Assembly (NCBI RefSeq): GCF_024362695.1
Contig: NC_065415.1
Location: forward strand, 4,195,438 to 4,259,437
Reading direction: 5' to 3'
Length of the DNA stretch: 64,000 nucleotides
Source of the DNA: Pectinophora gossypiella
Lineage: Eukaryota; Arthropoda; Insecta; Lepidoptera; Gelechiidae
The notes under the pieces are model-generated. The model was given only the letters and a program-made list of their open reading frames with translations, was not told where the DNA came from and did not search any database. The position numbers and the translations under genes were made by a program. Positions 30,169 through 42,104 of this stretch are shown here, one piece after another (position 1 is the first letter of the stretch; every line of letters starts with the position of its first letter).

Positions 30169-30600
30169 TGTGAGATAAAGGAAAAGGAAAACCAAAAATA
30201 TCTTGAATATCTATATATTTTTCAAAATCACTCATACGAATAATTTTTAAATAGAATTATGACAATAAAGCAAAAGCTTAGACATTTATAAATCATTAAA
30301 GCGAAATAATTCAGTTATACGTAATAATAATGTAGAATTTATAAAGTAACTATTACGTCTTAAAAATATAGTAAGTTGTACATCACACCTGACAACACAA
30401 TGAAGTGAACACAACCTGCTTCGCCGGCGACCAAACGTAGACTGACTGGTCGCAGCAAGTGCACGGACGGAGTGGCACGAATGGGAGTGGTGGGGGAACA
30501 CCCCACACGTCGAACGTTTCAACGTTCCGTTCGATATATTTTTTAAATGTAAAATGTTAAATAATAATGATTTAAAATAATAAAATAGTATTCTCCCACA
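30169..30600 (-). repeat. 5' LTR of the Ty3/gypsy-type element
   Basis: On the coding (-) strand it starts TGTGGGAGAATACT and ends CTCACA. It matches the other LTR over its whole length apart from one C/T difference near 30386. The leader after it starts TCAGAAGTGGGAT, the expected place of a primer binding site; the tRNA was not recognised. Confidence 0.94.
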
Positions 30601-30604
30601 TGTA

Positions 30605-32102
30605 TACATACAGACTTTACTGAGATATCATTTCAAGCGATTTGGCATACTTAGTAACATTCTTCATTAGGTATTTTAGTTAAGCGTTCATAATAGAATC
30701 TAAATATTTAAAAATTGCCAGTTTTATATTTTTTCCTTTGTATTCATCTAACTACCTATCTGCATGCCAAATTTTAACTCTCTAGGTCATCTGGAACTGG
30801 GTTAGAATTTTGATCTATAGGTCAGTCAGTCAGTCAGTCAATGATAAAAATGAGGATTTTTGGACATTAATATCTAAATAACCGTTTGAGATAAACTTAT
30901 GAAATTTATAACACATATGTATTTCGTTAGTCTCAATATATAAGCCAAATTTGATACGTTTATGTGAAATAGTTTTTGATTTATGAGGGGGTCAAAAGTG
31001 GCTCCAAATGGTTCGTGTAATATTACACACGGTGCGGCTCGCCAGTTCTGTTTCTTGAACTTGGCTTGACACGCGACCTTGACATGTTTTGATCTTGTTA
31101 ATATTTCGAAGGATAAGTAAATTGTTCTTATGAGGCTTTCAGACGCCATTCTTTATGCCATGGTCTGTGGTTGAAAAGTTGTTGGCAATCAGCTCATAGC
31201 ATTTTTTGTGACGTGACCATAGTAGTGATTGTGGATTTTCTTCGGTTTCCATTCACTGTGGGGAATCAACTTTGTTACTAGCGATTGTTAGAAGATTGAT
31301 TATTCGCGAAAACCGTGAAAGTGATTAAAACAATACTTTTTCATGGCATTATGTGTTTGAAAAAATAGTTCAAAGTTACCACGGGTGTCAAGGTTAGCAC
31401 GTACTTCACAGAAAGGCAGACAATGAGCAGTGCTGTGTTATGTTATTATTATAATTATATGTATGCATGAAGACTGTCTCTTGAGCAAACCTTGGTTCAG
31501 GGCTCAAGATAACTTATGTTGGAGAGAAGCGGCAAGAAATGTGTCTTCTGTCGCGAGCTGATTGGGCTCTGCTCGTATGGCTAGAGTAATCGGGTCGTCA
31601 GGATACTAAACTGAAATAAAAACAAAAGAATGTGCTCTATTTGAATTATTTAAAGTCGGAAGGCCGAATGTCCTTTTAGTTACTATGGTAACGTATATTA
31701 TACATTAATGTCTTTTAGGGTTGAACCGCATCTATTCTGTTAGCACGCTATAGCATGCTTACATGCGCGATCGCATTTTGTTTTGCTCACAGTATAGATT
31801 GCTATAATACAGATTAATAAAATCCCTAGAAATCCCGCCTCTGTGTAGTGCTTATTAAACTGATAAATAGGTATATTATACAAAAATACGTACACAGTTA
31901 TAAATTACTCGCCTTACCCCTTTAGAAACCGAGTGCGAAATGTACTACACCGTCTCGCTTGTTTATAAAAGGTGACCTATTTGTTCAAAGAGCTGGAATG
32001 TTTACACAGTTTACGGTATAGAAAATATGGCAGAAATATTATTATGAAAGAGCGCAATTCCAGTATACACGTAGGTTTATATACTCCACATATTCATAAA
32101 AG
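30605..32102. other. No gene seen
   Basis: Short frames without family resemblance, a (CAGT)n run and a block A tip at 31557-31600. Confidence 0.4.
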
Positions 32103-32243
32103 CCGGCGTGGTCGACGATTTCCCTCAATCAGCGCTTATCGCTATCGATTAATTCTCTCAGACGACGCCCTGAGCCGAGGTTCGCGCCCAACTGGGCACC
32201 CTCAGGCCTGTTGTCTTAAACGTTGTACCGGGTGAGAGCCCAG
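32103..32243 (+). mobile_element. Block A middle fragment
   Basis: GGCGTGGTCGACGATTTCCC to TACCGGGTGAGAGCC, both ends missing. A 5' tip of the same family is at 31557-31600 on the - strand, and A-tail tips are at 9478-9532 (+) and 13393-13445 (-). Confidence 0.65.
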
Positions 32244-32550
32244 AGATGTTAAATTGATGTTTTGTTTCTCGCTATGTTTTATGAGTCAACATTTATAATT
32301 ATTATAACCAATAAAGCACCTTGAAAAACAAAATAAACAACTGTATGAGAGAATCAACCATGAAACCACTTAACTAAAGTGTATGAGCAAATAAACATTC
32401 CATTAGGGTCCCGGGAGACCGCTTTTCATTTACTCTCTGAACTATCTCTATCTCGTAGTTTTCCACAAGTCAAGAGATCCATGTCAGGTACTTACTTGCT
32501 TATATAGTATCACGCTTGTATCCCTGAAGGGGTAGGCAAAGGTGTATAAT

Positions 32551-33042
32551 ACTGGGTGTTAGTGACATCGTAACGAATACTCAGGGGGATGATTCAGGCC
32601 ATGATTCTGAGTTAATATCAAGTGGAATTTTTCGTCGCAAAATTCATGTTTTTTTTTTAGTTTTTTTAAATTATTTTCAATTCTATACTTTTGCGATGAA
32701 AAATTCCACTTGATATTAACTCAGAATAATCAGCTGCATCATCCCCCTCAGTAATCGTTACGATGTCACTTACACCCCACACAAGTACATACGGTAGCCA
32801 TACAAGTAGGTATGGGTGTTAGTGACACCGTAACGAATACTGAGGGGGATGGTTCAGACCATGATTCTGAGTTGATATCAAGTGGAATTTTCAGTCTGAA
32901 TATTCCTGAATTTTTTTGTGTTTTTTTTTTAATTATTTTCATTCCATACTTTTGCGACGGAAAATTCCACTTGATATCATCTCAGAATCATGGCCTCGAT
33001 CACCCCTCAAAGTTTTCGTTACGATGTCACTAACACCCTGTA
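32551..33042. repeat. M1 element, compound copy of the 11-kb type
   Basis: Two complete units are joined by CCCCACACAAGTACATACGG, the same junction as in the copy at 11181-11584. Confidence 0.78.
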
Positions 33043-33195
33043 TATACACCTGGATGTGTTCCCAGCTATGTTTAAGTCCCATTTATTAGAGGACAAAAGC
33101 CTATTGCCATTCAGCGGACACGAATCCTGGAAACAACGTGAAATCAATTTTTTACGATCCAAACATGAATTTAAACTCACAAATTCGAATTAAGT

Positions 33196-33282
33196 GGTTA
33201 AGAGCCCGAACCGGGATTCGAACCCAGGTCACTTATATGTAAGTCACACGTTTTCCAAACAGGGCTATCACGGGTCAGTGGG
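33196..33282 (-). mobile_element. tRNA-like SINE head
   Basis: The - strand reads GACCCGTGATAGCCCTGTTT, with B box GGGTTCGAATCCCGG 45 bp on. The anticodon arm does not fold well, so a SINE head is more likely than a tRNA gene. Confidence 0.5.
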
Positions 33283-33689
33283 TCACCGGTGGTTCACGAC
33301 CCATAGTTTGGGAAACTTCATGAAAGAGCAGAAGTAACTAACGCACGAACAGAAGTGTCCCGGGAGAGGTTCCCCCCCACGCCTACGTCACGCACGGACC
33401 CCGAAGTTAATTTCACTAGAAGTGACATCCACAGACAGACACAAACTCGTGCTGCTCGTCTCTGTGTGAACGGATGGATACAGGATAAAGCAGTAAGTTG
33501 ACAATTCTTCACTATTTTTATTTTTCTATCGTGTAGGTTGTGAGATGGATTACCAACCTCATAAACCCTGGTATCAGGGTTGACTATTTTTATTGAAAAG
33601 CTTACATTCGCTTCTGATAGACTGACAGTGAACAAAAAACCGAAACGTTATTTAGGGGATCGAAGAAACAATTGGGTCGTGTACTTGGT

Positions 33690-33925
33690 TTATGATAATT
33701 TATGAAATCCTGATTACTAAATAAAGACAGATCTAAAACCAACGAAAAACATTTTCTTTTTCCTACTTATTTAGGTAAGTATTAATTTTAATCAAGAAAA
33801 ACATAATAATAAAGTCCGACATTTTATCACGTTTTTCTATGACGTCGCATCGGGTTTTTTCATATAAATTCCATAGTAATTTCGTGTTTTGACGTTTAGT
33901 AAAAAGTAACTGATTGGACTAGTTG
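33690..33925 (+). repeat. Repeat X, copy 2
   Basis: It matches 4283-4510 with scattered substitutions, including TTTTATCACGTTTTTCTATG. Class unknown. Confidence 0.6.
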
Positions 33926-34340
33926 AAAACTAGCCTATTCATCTACAAATCAACTTTGCAATTTGACATTGGCGCATATAAAATTAAGTGCGCAACAAAA
34001 TGTCAAAAACCAATAAATAGATGTTACTTTTTAAGATGAATTGCTTCAATGTGGCCTTCATAGATCCTCACCTACTTGTCTTTCCGGCATATTGCAAAAA
34101 CTGACAGAGGCATTGACATTTTTCCATAGGCTGATCGCCTATCTCTGTCTGCCACCATACGGTTCATTATAATCTACCTTTGGACTGCGTATTAAAATCG
34201 TCTACCAAATGTTTTCTGATTCTTTGTGGCTCTACTCACCCCATTTTTGTTTTTTATAGCACACACCTACTTAGGGAAACTCAGAAATAGTTGGCGAAGG
34301 CTTAATCATGATACATAGATCAAAAGTATTTCGCATGAAC

Positions 34341-34455
34341 AGGAGGAGGACCCGGTGGTGTAATAGTTAACATACTCGTCCCGCTTTAACCAGAGCTACG
34401 GGTTCAAGTCTCCTCCTAGTCAGATTTCTTTTCTCTTTGTGGTATATGTGTGTCT
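34341..34455 (+). mobile_element. tRNA-like SINE head next to the LARD-like element
   Basis: GGTGGTGTAATAGTTAACA (A box) and CGGGTTCAAGTCTCC (B box) are correctly spaced. Stems are imperfect. The LTR element is inserted just after it at GTCT. Confidence 0.5.
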
Positions 34456-35916
34456 TGTAATGTTTTAAAATTTAAGGGGATGATGATGATGAAGAAAGTG
34501 GATTGATGAAATAAGAAATAAGCAAATGGGTTTACTCAAATTTATTAATCACTAAGAAAACCAAAGTTACACAAAAATATAAATAGGTATTTGGAACTTT
34601 TAAATCCTAAGGGTACATTCCAGGTATTCAAGGCCACTGGTCATTCGTTAAGCATTATTAAAAAAAATAAGAAAGGTATTATAAAAACCTCCCTAGCTCG
34701 TTTGCCCTCGGCGGCGGGAAGGAAGCCGAGCCGACTAGGAGCAGCTACCAATAAGCTGTAGCAGAACAGCTGTACAAAACACCCGTCATAGAACAGAACA
34801 GCCTTCGTAAAACAGCCGTCACAAAACACCTTCGCAAAACAGCCATCTCAAAACAGCCACCCCAAAACACCTTCGCAAAACAGCTTCGCAAAACACCTCC
34901 CCAAAACAGCCATCTCAAAACAGCCATCTCAAAACAGACGTCTCAAAACAGCCACCCCAAAACACCTCCTGCGGACAAAACGCACAGGGGTAAATTAAAC
35001 CTCTAGGGGCGGAGGCACAACCTACTAACTCCCCAAAATCGTATAAAAAGACTCACCTGTCGGAGGTCGAGAAGCCACGTATGCGGCCAACGTACGATGA
35101 CGTCGATGCCACGACGCTGGGACAAAATGGCGGAGCAACGTGTCCACGCCACGGACACCAAAACCACACCTATTCGGAACAAATCGCACATTAGAATCCT
35201 GACCGCAAACACTAACACTCACGAGTCACGACAGATGACAGAAATGTATAACTTACTTACCAGAATAAAAATTTACGAAGATTTGGCGGCGCGTGCGACG
35301 GAGTTGCGGGCCACCGGTCACACGCTTATAAACCGCCTAAAAGAAAAACAATGACAACATATATCGACACTGATAATTACGATTAAAATGCTAAGTATAA
35401 CGCATTATAAAGACAAATTCTCACCCGAAATTCACACTAAAAATCGAAGGTGTGGACACACCCGCTCGGCGGAGCGCTGTCTGGGGAATGCGGCAGCTCG
35501 CAGGCGCAGGACTATATAAATCGCCCAATTCAACGCCTACGTCACGGACAAAGCTAGTACGACCTCAATCGTCCGTTAGATGACGCCGCCGTCGCACACT
35601 CAAAATGCAAGTTATTAACAAGTCCAAGGACAGGAGACACCGAAAATTCCCGACGTGTGTTAAATATTGACACCAACATTCTTCAGCAGCTACTTGACAA
35701 GGGACTCCAAGATATAGCCTTCCGTATAATATCGGCACACGCCATCTTCCGGCTACTGGTGGAAAGTCGTCGACTGCGGAGCCCAACGATAGCAAGTCGA
35801 TGCTCACGGACCTTACATCGAACAAGGCGAGATGGCGCTGTGTTCAATACTACAAAAAAAAGCTATAAAACGGATCCCCTGTAACTAATCCGGAGGCTGA
35901 AAGAAACGGCACTACA
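34456..35916 (-). repeat. 3' LTR of the LARD-like element
   Basis: It is 1461 bp and contains a GC-richer middle, a minisatellite of AAAACAGCC units (about 34775-34975), a + strand TATATAAAT at 35510, and splice-like signals on the - strand. Open frames of 60-86 codons occur on both strands and are conserved in the other LTR only because the copies are nearly identical. Confidence 0.9.
34775..34975. repeat. Minisatellite AAAACAGCC... inside the LTR
   Basis: About eleven units of 16-18 bp, such as AAAACAGCCATCTC and AAAACACCTTCGC, stand in tandem. The same array is in the other LTR at about 38976-39176. Confidence 0.85.
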
Positions 35917-35932
35917 ATACCTCCCCACCCAA
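35917..35932 (-). promoter_or_regulatory. Polypurine tract of the LARD-like element
   Basis: TTGGGTGGGGAGGTAT on the - strand ends exactly at the 3' LTR. Polypurine tracts prime plus-strand DNA synthesis in LTR elements. Confidence 0.7.
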
Positions 35933-36304
35933 AAGGATTTCCGAGTGAAAAAAAATAATTAAAAAAATAAAACAAACGAGGAAATCCCAGCTGGCCCTCC
36001 AGCTGATCCCTCAAACAAACCAAAACTCAAACCTCAACAAAAATATTCAAGTTTAACTTGAAAGGGAAATAATTTAAAATAAAAAAGTAAAACTATAGCA
36101 ATGAAAATAAATAAAGGCAAAAAAATGCCATTCAGTACAAACAGTAAAAAGAAAATCCTAGAAATACAAAAAAAAACTTAAAAAGAATAGAAAAAAAAAT
36201 AAAGGCAAAAATGCCATTGCCGGCAGAGGCCGCACAACTTAAAAACTTGCCGAGACGGCACATAAACCACTCGTGCTCACCATGAGCACAACAACATCTG
36301 ATAG

Positions 36305-36406
36305 CATCCAAGAAATTCTTCGCATCCAAAAAATACTTCGCATCCAAGAAATACTTCGCATCCAAGAAATACTTCGCATCCAAGAAATACTTCGCATCCA
36401 AGAAAT
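36305..36406. repeat. 18-bp tandem repeat inside the LARD-like element
   Basis: Five to six copies of CATCCAAGAAATACTTCG or a close variant stand in tandem. The short coding frames across it are only a product of the 18-bp period. Confidence 0.9.
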
Positions 36407-36509
36407 CGCATCAATAGCGCGCATACGAGCGCCAAAAACATGTCGGTAAGCAAGTCGCAATGACTCATTACAACAACAATACGTGTCCGTAGCAATAACT
36501 ACGTCCACC

Positions 36510-36978
36510 AACGAACACTAACGGCTTCAAAAGCCATCAGTCACAACCACCACTCCCTCAACATCTTAAAATGGTGGGGAAGTGACCTCACCTTACAATT
36601 GGCGAGTGCTCGACCCCAACCATCAACAAACACTAATGACTTCAACAGCCATCAGTCACAACTACCACTCTCTCGACATCTCAAAATGGTGGAGAAGTGA
36701 CCTCACCTTACAATTGGCGAGTGCTCGAACCCAACCATCAATAAACACTAATGACTCAACAGCCATCAGTCACAACTACCACTCCCTCAACATCTCAAAA
36801 TGGTGGAGAAGTGACCTCACCTTACAATTGGCGAGTGCTCGACCCCAACCATCAATAAACACTAATGACTTCAACAGCCATCAGTCACAACTACCACTCC
36901 CTCAACATCCTAAAACGGCGGGGAAGTGACCTCACCTTACTATTGGTGAGTGCTCGACCCCAACCATCAACAAACCAC
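36510..36978. repeat. About 115-bp tandem repeat inside the LARD-like element
   Basis: Four units with a period of 114-115 bp contain CATCAGTCACAAC, AAGTGACCTCACCTTAC and GAGTGCTCGACCCCAACC. Units differ by a few substitutions. The 115-codon frame at 36582-36929 is a by-product of the repeat. Confidence 0.9.
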
Positions 36979-38627
36979 ACGATTAGGTACTAATCCCTAC
37001 CTAACGCGAAACAAAAAAAAGAGAAAAAAAAAAAAAATATAAAAAAATCGACCCAACTTGTTGATGGCGGCGCGGCGTGCCGCCGGTGTGGCCGCGCGTC
37101 CACCCGCAAGCTGCTCGGGAATAAAGTTATAAAGAAGAAAAAAAAATAAAAAAAAATAATAATAATAACTGGATATGTCGACAGTGGCAGTGTGGGGAAC
37201 CTAGGGAATACCCACACGTTCACCGTCAACAATATAATAGGCCACAATTCGCCAGTGGCGACGCGGCGAGCCCCACAGCGGCCGCGCGTCCACCAGTAAA
37301 TCGGCTCCTACAACAAGTAACCTAAAAGACAACCTAACCTAAGTGATTCCCCAACGCTGCCGGTGTACCCACACCTTCAAAATGTGAAGATGTATAGTAC
37401 AAGTGGTGGCCCTGCACCACGAAATAATACCTCGTAAACTATTTCATCTTTACGTAATAGATGCAATTTAATTGAACGTTCTTCCAATGCCATGTTTAAA
37501 AAAAATGAATGACCAATGTACTTTAACAAAGATTTAACTAAGTACTAAGTTTTAAAGAAAAAATAATCAAAGTATATTTTCATTAACTAAATACCTACGT
37601 GAAAAGTAAAAATAAATGCAAATAAACAAAATGCAAATGTAAAAAAGTAAGTTATTTGTAAAACTAACAATGTATAAATGTTATTTATATATCGTATTTA
37701 ATCCAATTGAAAAGATTAGAAATTATCCGGTAATAGAATACAAAACTATTTAGCAAACAATAGCTCAACAATAAAAGATTGTACCACGTAATACTAACGA
37801 GCGTATAAAAAAACAAAACCAGTTTATTTGCTATAAGCTCAAAAGGAATGCAAGACAGATAACAAGCATGTAGGTACTTATGTATAGCCGTGGTTATACA
37901 ACCAAGAACTATAATTTTACTAGACAGCAAGTTAAATGTTTAATTTAAATTAGGCCGAAATGATTTTATGAATTGTTGCATAATTTGAAAGAATTTACAA
38001 ATTGTAAATAAACCTTGAGGGTATAAAACAAAAATATAATTCTAAACTCACGCCAAGTTTCATAAAATTTTGAAGAAAAAAGCTGTATAGCAAAGCTAAG
38101 CAGTAAACTAGCAACAATAATAATTTTACTCAAGAATGTTAAAAATTTAAAGTTACATTAAAATAAAACCTTTGTAGGGTATATAATGTTTTGTTTTATA
38201 AAAGCAAATTTGTGATAAAAACAAAAAAGTAAGCTCAAAATTTTAAGAAACAATTAAAGAAGTTTAATAATACAGAAAAATAGCTGCAACGCAGTATAAA
38301 TTTTTTTAACAATGTGATGTTATAAAATGCTATACGAGTTCAAAGTCCAAACTTTAAAAGTATGCAAAGCAAAAGAAATATATAATGCAAATGTAAATTT
38401 AAAAACACAGTTATACAAAATAGTAGGTATATGTAAATTAACTTGTTTCGTTTAAAGCACACATCAATATGAACACGATAAATCTTATTCACTAGGGGGT
38501 AAATGAAGAAACACCACCACCACACAATTTGTTCTTTTTACACGTTACCAAAAAAATACACAACGAATGACCAGCCGATCCTCGAGCGAAAGACCGAAGA
38601 CCGGGGGCGTACCCTGAACCTTTAGAC
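36979..38627. other. Non-coding interior of the LARD-like element
   Basis: A GC-rich patch at about 37060-37330 is followed by 1.2 kb of very A-rich sequence up to 38560. No reading frame with recognisable protein sequence is present on either strand. Confidence 0.6.
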
Positions 38628-38645
38628 CTCAGTAATCGGGCGCCA
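38628..38645 (-). promoter_or_regulatory. Primer-binding-site-like sequence of the LARD-like element
   Basis: TGGCGCCCGATTACTGAG on the - strand begins directly at the inner edge of the 5' LTR. Primer binding sites complement a tRNA 3' end, hence the TGG start. The tRNA was not identified. Confidence 0.7.
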
Positions 38646-40117
38646 TGTAATGTTTAAAATTTAATGATAGAAGAATGATGATGAAAAGAAGAAGAAGAAT
38701 GGATGTATGAAATAAGAAATAAGCAAATGGGTTTACTCAAATTTATTAATCACTAAGAAAACCAAAGTTACACAAAAATATAAATAGGTATTTGGAACTT
38801 TTAAATCCTAAGGGTTCATTCCAGGTATTCAAGGCCACTGGTCATTCGTTAAGCATTATTAAAAAAAATAAGAAAGGTATTATAAAAACCTCCCTAGCTC
38901 GTTTGCCCTCGGCGGCGGGAAGGAAGCCGAGCCGACTAGGAGCAGCTACCAATAAGCTGTAGCAGAACAGCTGTACAAAACACCCGTCATAGAACAGAAC
39001 AGCCTTCGTAAAACAGCCGTCACAAAACACCTTCGCAAAACAGCCATCTCAAAACAGCCACCCCAAAACACCTTCGCAAAACAGCTTCGCAAAACACCTC
39101 CCCAAAACAGCCATCTCAAAACAGCCATCTCAAAACAGACGTCTCAAAACAGCCACCCCAAAACACCTCCTGCGGACAAAACGCACAGGGGTAAATTAAA
39201 CCTCTAGGGGCGGAGGCACAACCTACTAACTCCCCAAAATCGTATAAAAAGACTCACCTGTCGGAGGTCGAGAAGCCACGTATGCGGCCAACGTACGATG
39301 ACGTCGATGCCACGACGCTGGGACAAAATGGCGGAGCAACGTGTCCACGCCACGGACACCAAAACCACACCTATTCGGAACAAATCGCACATTAGAATCC
39401 TGACCGCAAACACTAACCCTCACGAGTCACGACAGATGACAGAAATGTATAACTTACTTACCAGAATAAAAATTTACGAAGATTTGGCGGCGCGTGCGAC
39501 GGAGTTGCGGGCCACCGGTCACACGCTTATAAACCGCCTAAAAGAAAAACAATGACAACATATATCGATACTGATAATTACGATTAAAATGCTAAGTATA
39601 ACGCATTATAAAGACAAATTCTCACCCGAAATTCACACTAAAAATCGAAGGTGTGGACACACCCGCTCGGCGGAGCGCTGTCTGGGGAATGCGGCAGCTC
39701 GCAGGCGCAGGACTATATAAATCGCCCAATTCAACGCCTACGTCACGGACAAAGCTAGTACGACCTCAATCGTCCGTTAGATGACGCCGCCGTCGCACAC
39801 TCAAAATGCAAGTTATTAACAAGTCCAAGGACAGGAGACACCGAAAATTCCCGACGTGTGTTAAATATTGACACCAACATTCTTCAGCAGCTACTTGACA
39901 AGGGACTCCAAGATATAGCCTTCCGTATAATATCGGCACACGCCATCTTCCGGCTACTGGTGGAAAGTCGTCGACTGCGGAGCCCAACGATAGCAAGTCG
40001 ATGCTCACGGACCTTACATCGAACAAGGCGAGATGGCGCTGTGTTCAATACTACAAAAAAAAGCTATAAAACGGATCCCCTGTAACTAATCCGGAGGCTG
40101 AAAGAAACGGCACTACA
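38646..40117 (-). repeat. 5' LTR of the LARD-like element
   Basis: It is 1472 bp and almost identical to 34456-35916. Differences seen include T/A near 38815, C/A near 39418, a T/C near 39569 and a rearranged GATGATG/GAAGAAG stretch in the first 60 bp. Confidence 0.9.
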
Positions 40118-40564
40118 GTCTGCAGATATGCGTATTAAAAACAACAGCACCACACTGTGTCCCCGAAGATATATAGTAGAGACATCCACTCCTTACCAGC
40201 AACGTTTAATTCCCAACGTTTAAAAAGATTTGAATGCGTATTCGTTTGCCGAAGTGACATTTGTATTGCCGTAGATAATATTTATGCGCGAGTTCCATTT
40301 TTAAAAGTATTTTTTTATTATTATTAATATGTCCAACAGTCTTAGTCCAACCAGTTACAGAGCACAATAAAATTATACATTAATAAGAGCATTAGATGCG
40401 TCTTCTAGTGCGTCTAATTCCAAGTTCAACGTCCTTTCAAGGTCGCCTCGAGAGGTTTGTAGACCTGATCGGCTATGCCTACAACGGAACCTCGCACTTA
40501 CCAGGATGAAATTAATCCTTCTGTTGCTATAGCTACTACCCACATACTAATTCATAGCAACACT

Positions 40565-40900
40565 TTGAATCGTTTTTTTTTTAAAAAAACGAACGTCTCT
40601 TCTGCCATAAACTACTATAGCTTCTAACAGCCTGCATAGCCCGGAAAAAGAATCTGCAAGAAAAAAACTCGGTAGAGGGCCCTAAACATTCTTTAAAAAA
40701 AACATAAAATATTGTTATACAATTTAATAATTAGGCTACCTAATATCAGTTTCCAGACAGATAATCCCATGCCTTTGTATCCTCTAAATAATTACTAACC
40801 TTAATAATTTTTTTTACAAAGTTTCAGTTAAATTACTGTCTTAAAACTATTCAAAAGTAAATTCTGAATGCCAATGGGAATCTTGAGAAAAATGATGAAA
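40565..40900 (-). mobile_element. Diverged copy of the LINE 3' end
   Basis: On the - strand it resembles 9990-10290, with many substitutions and no clean tail. It is an older insertion than the other copies. Confidence 0.6.
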
Positions 40901-41189
40901 AAACTTCTAAAAAAATGTACTTGAATGTAACATTGTAAAGCGTAAAATGTATACTTAGTACTTATAGAAGTGAAAAACATATTTACAAAGAAAATATTTA
41001 CTTAATAATTTCATATTAATAATCATTTGTAATTTTTAAATACTTTTCCGTAAACTGCCAAGTAGTCAATTGATTCCAAAACATAATGATGATAATATAA
41101 AAGAAACTTTAAATATTCCATATCATACTTGTGTGATAGTTTACCTTTAAAAAATCAAATACATAATAATATTAAAATGCATCAAACAA

Positions 41190-41765
41190 TTAAAAACAAA
41201 ACAAACACATCTTATAAATAAAACACCTCCTCCAATGCGTCACATCGAGGCAAGGTGCCCAACAGGCTGGCAGCATTACCCCTCTGAATCGCCAGGCTAA
41301 TTCTCTGACAGAAATAACTACCAGCCCTAGCATCTCCCGAAGCCCCAATAAGACGCATTGAGAGATCCTTAACAAATATTTTTGCTTCTGGACCCCAAGG
41401 ACCCATCGTTTCAACTGCAAATGGGACAAAAAGGAATGATCCCGCCAGACCCGAGTACTTCCTCCTCTTCAAGGACTCAGCCGCAATAGCCGCTGCCGCG
41501 GGGCGAGACGAAGTACCGTCCAGATGCGACGACGCCAGTGGCCACAAGTGGCATCCCATACCAAAGATCTGCCAAACTTCCAAGGGATCAGCGTCATTCC
41601 ATCTGGACGCTTACCATCCGAACGGAATATGCCATTCGGCTCCCGCACCGCTGGTACATTGGCCGCAACGAGTGCTCTGCGAATAATATCGTTGAGCGAG
41701 TTAATAATTGTTCTACTTACAAATAACAATTTAAATGTTATGCAATAAAATACTACATGCACGTA
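41190..41765 (-). pseudogene. Frameshifted fragment of a transposon-like ORF (PDG...VWDATC domain)
   Basis: Two overlapping - strand frames make one domain: IIRRALVAANVPAVREPNG and RPDGMTLIPWKFGRSLVWDATC in the first (about 41545-41710), then FVPFAVETMGPWGPEAK and RISLAIQRGNAASLLG in the second (41212-41550). The match between them crosses a frameshift near 41550. I recall similar segments at the C-terminus of reverse-transcriptase-like ORFs in many invertebrates. The PDG...VWD spacing resembles PD-(D/E)XK nucleases, which is only an inference. It is a dead copy with no start or intact frame. Confidence 0.5.
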
Positions 41766-41885
41766 AAATTAAATATATAATTTAAAATACTTGAATCGAT
41801 ATTATCGATTCAAATTATTATTCTGTCAACTCGGGTAATGTACTACGCGATGGCTACACTTTTAAAAGTGAACAGTACTGGTGAA

Positions 41886-42035
41886 TGTGTCATGAGCAAT
41901 ATAATATCATGTACCAAATTTGGAACCCTGTCGCACTATCATATTTCACATTTAATGAGACTTACGGTTTAATTTGTCAAAAAGGTTAATGTGACATGGT
42001 ATCAAAGTGTATACATATTAGTACTCGAGACGGTA
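41886..42035 (+). repeat. M2 element, diverged
   Basis: It has both ends and GTCAAAAAGGTTAATGTGAC in the middle. Confidence 0.68.
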
Positions 42036-42104
42036 CGGACTTGGAGTGAAGACGTAGTGTGTGGCAGCGAGCTGATATTTAAATTATAATAATATATTAT
42101 ACTA

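Larger units (their letters stand above)
25004..30600 (-). mobile_element. Ty3/gypsy-type LTR retrotransposon, recent, pol frame broken
   Basis: The 5.6-kb element is flanked by 432-bp LTRs (25004-25435, 30169-30600) that begin TG and end CA and differ at one position, and by a 4-bp duplication TGTA (25000-25003, 30601-30604). On the - strand it encodes Gag with two CCHC zinc knuckles, protease, RT, RNase H and integrase, the Ty3/gypsy order. There is no envelope-like frame after integrase. About 430 bp between the integrase stop and the 3' LTR hold tandem repeats. Confidence 0.95.
34456..40117 (-). mobile_element. Non-autonomous LTR retrotransposon (LARD-like) with 1.47-kb LTRs
   Basis: Two direct repeats (34456-35916, 1461 bp; 38646-40117, 1472 bp) start TGTAATG and end CACTACA on the + strand and are flanked by the 4-bp duplication GTCT (34452-34455, 40118-40121). 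Orientation is - : next to the right LTR the - strand reads TGGCGCCCGATTACTGAG, a primer-binding-site-like start with TGG, and next to the left LTR it reads GGGTGGGGAGGTAT, a polypurine tract. The 2.73-kb interior has no retroviral-type reading frame, so any mobility would need proteins from another element. The LTRs differ by a handful of substitutions plus small indels near one end, so it is young. Confidence 0.88.

Noticed and set aside
35097..35354. 85-codon frame present in both long LTRs (also 39298-39555)
   Set aside because: Conservation only reflects the near identity of the LTRs, and it is antisense to the inferred element orientation.
36582..36929. 115-codon frame in the LARD-like element
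   Set aside because: It is produced by a tandem repeat whose period is near a multiple of three; no protein family resemblance.
34456..40117. Simple segmental duplication of 1.46 kb
   Set aside because: The TG..CA ends, GTCT duplication, primer-site-like sequence and polypurine tract all sit where an LTR element requires them.
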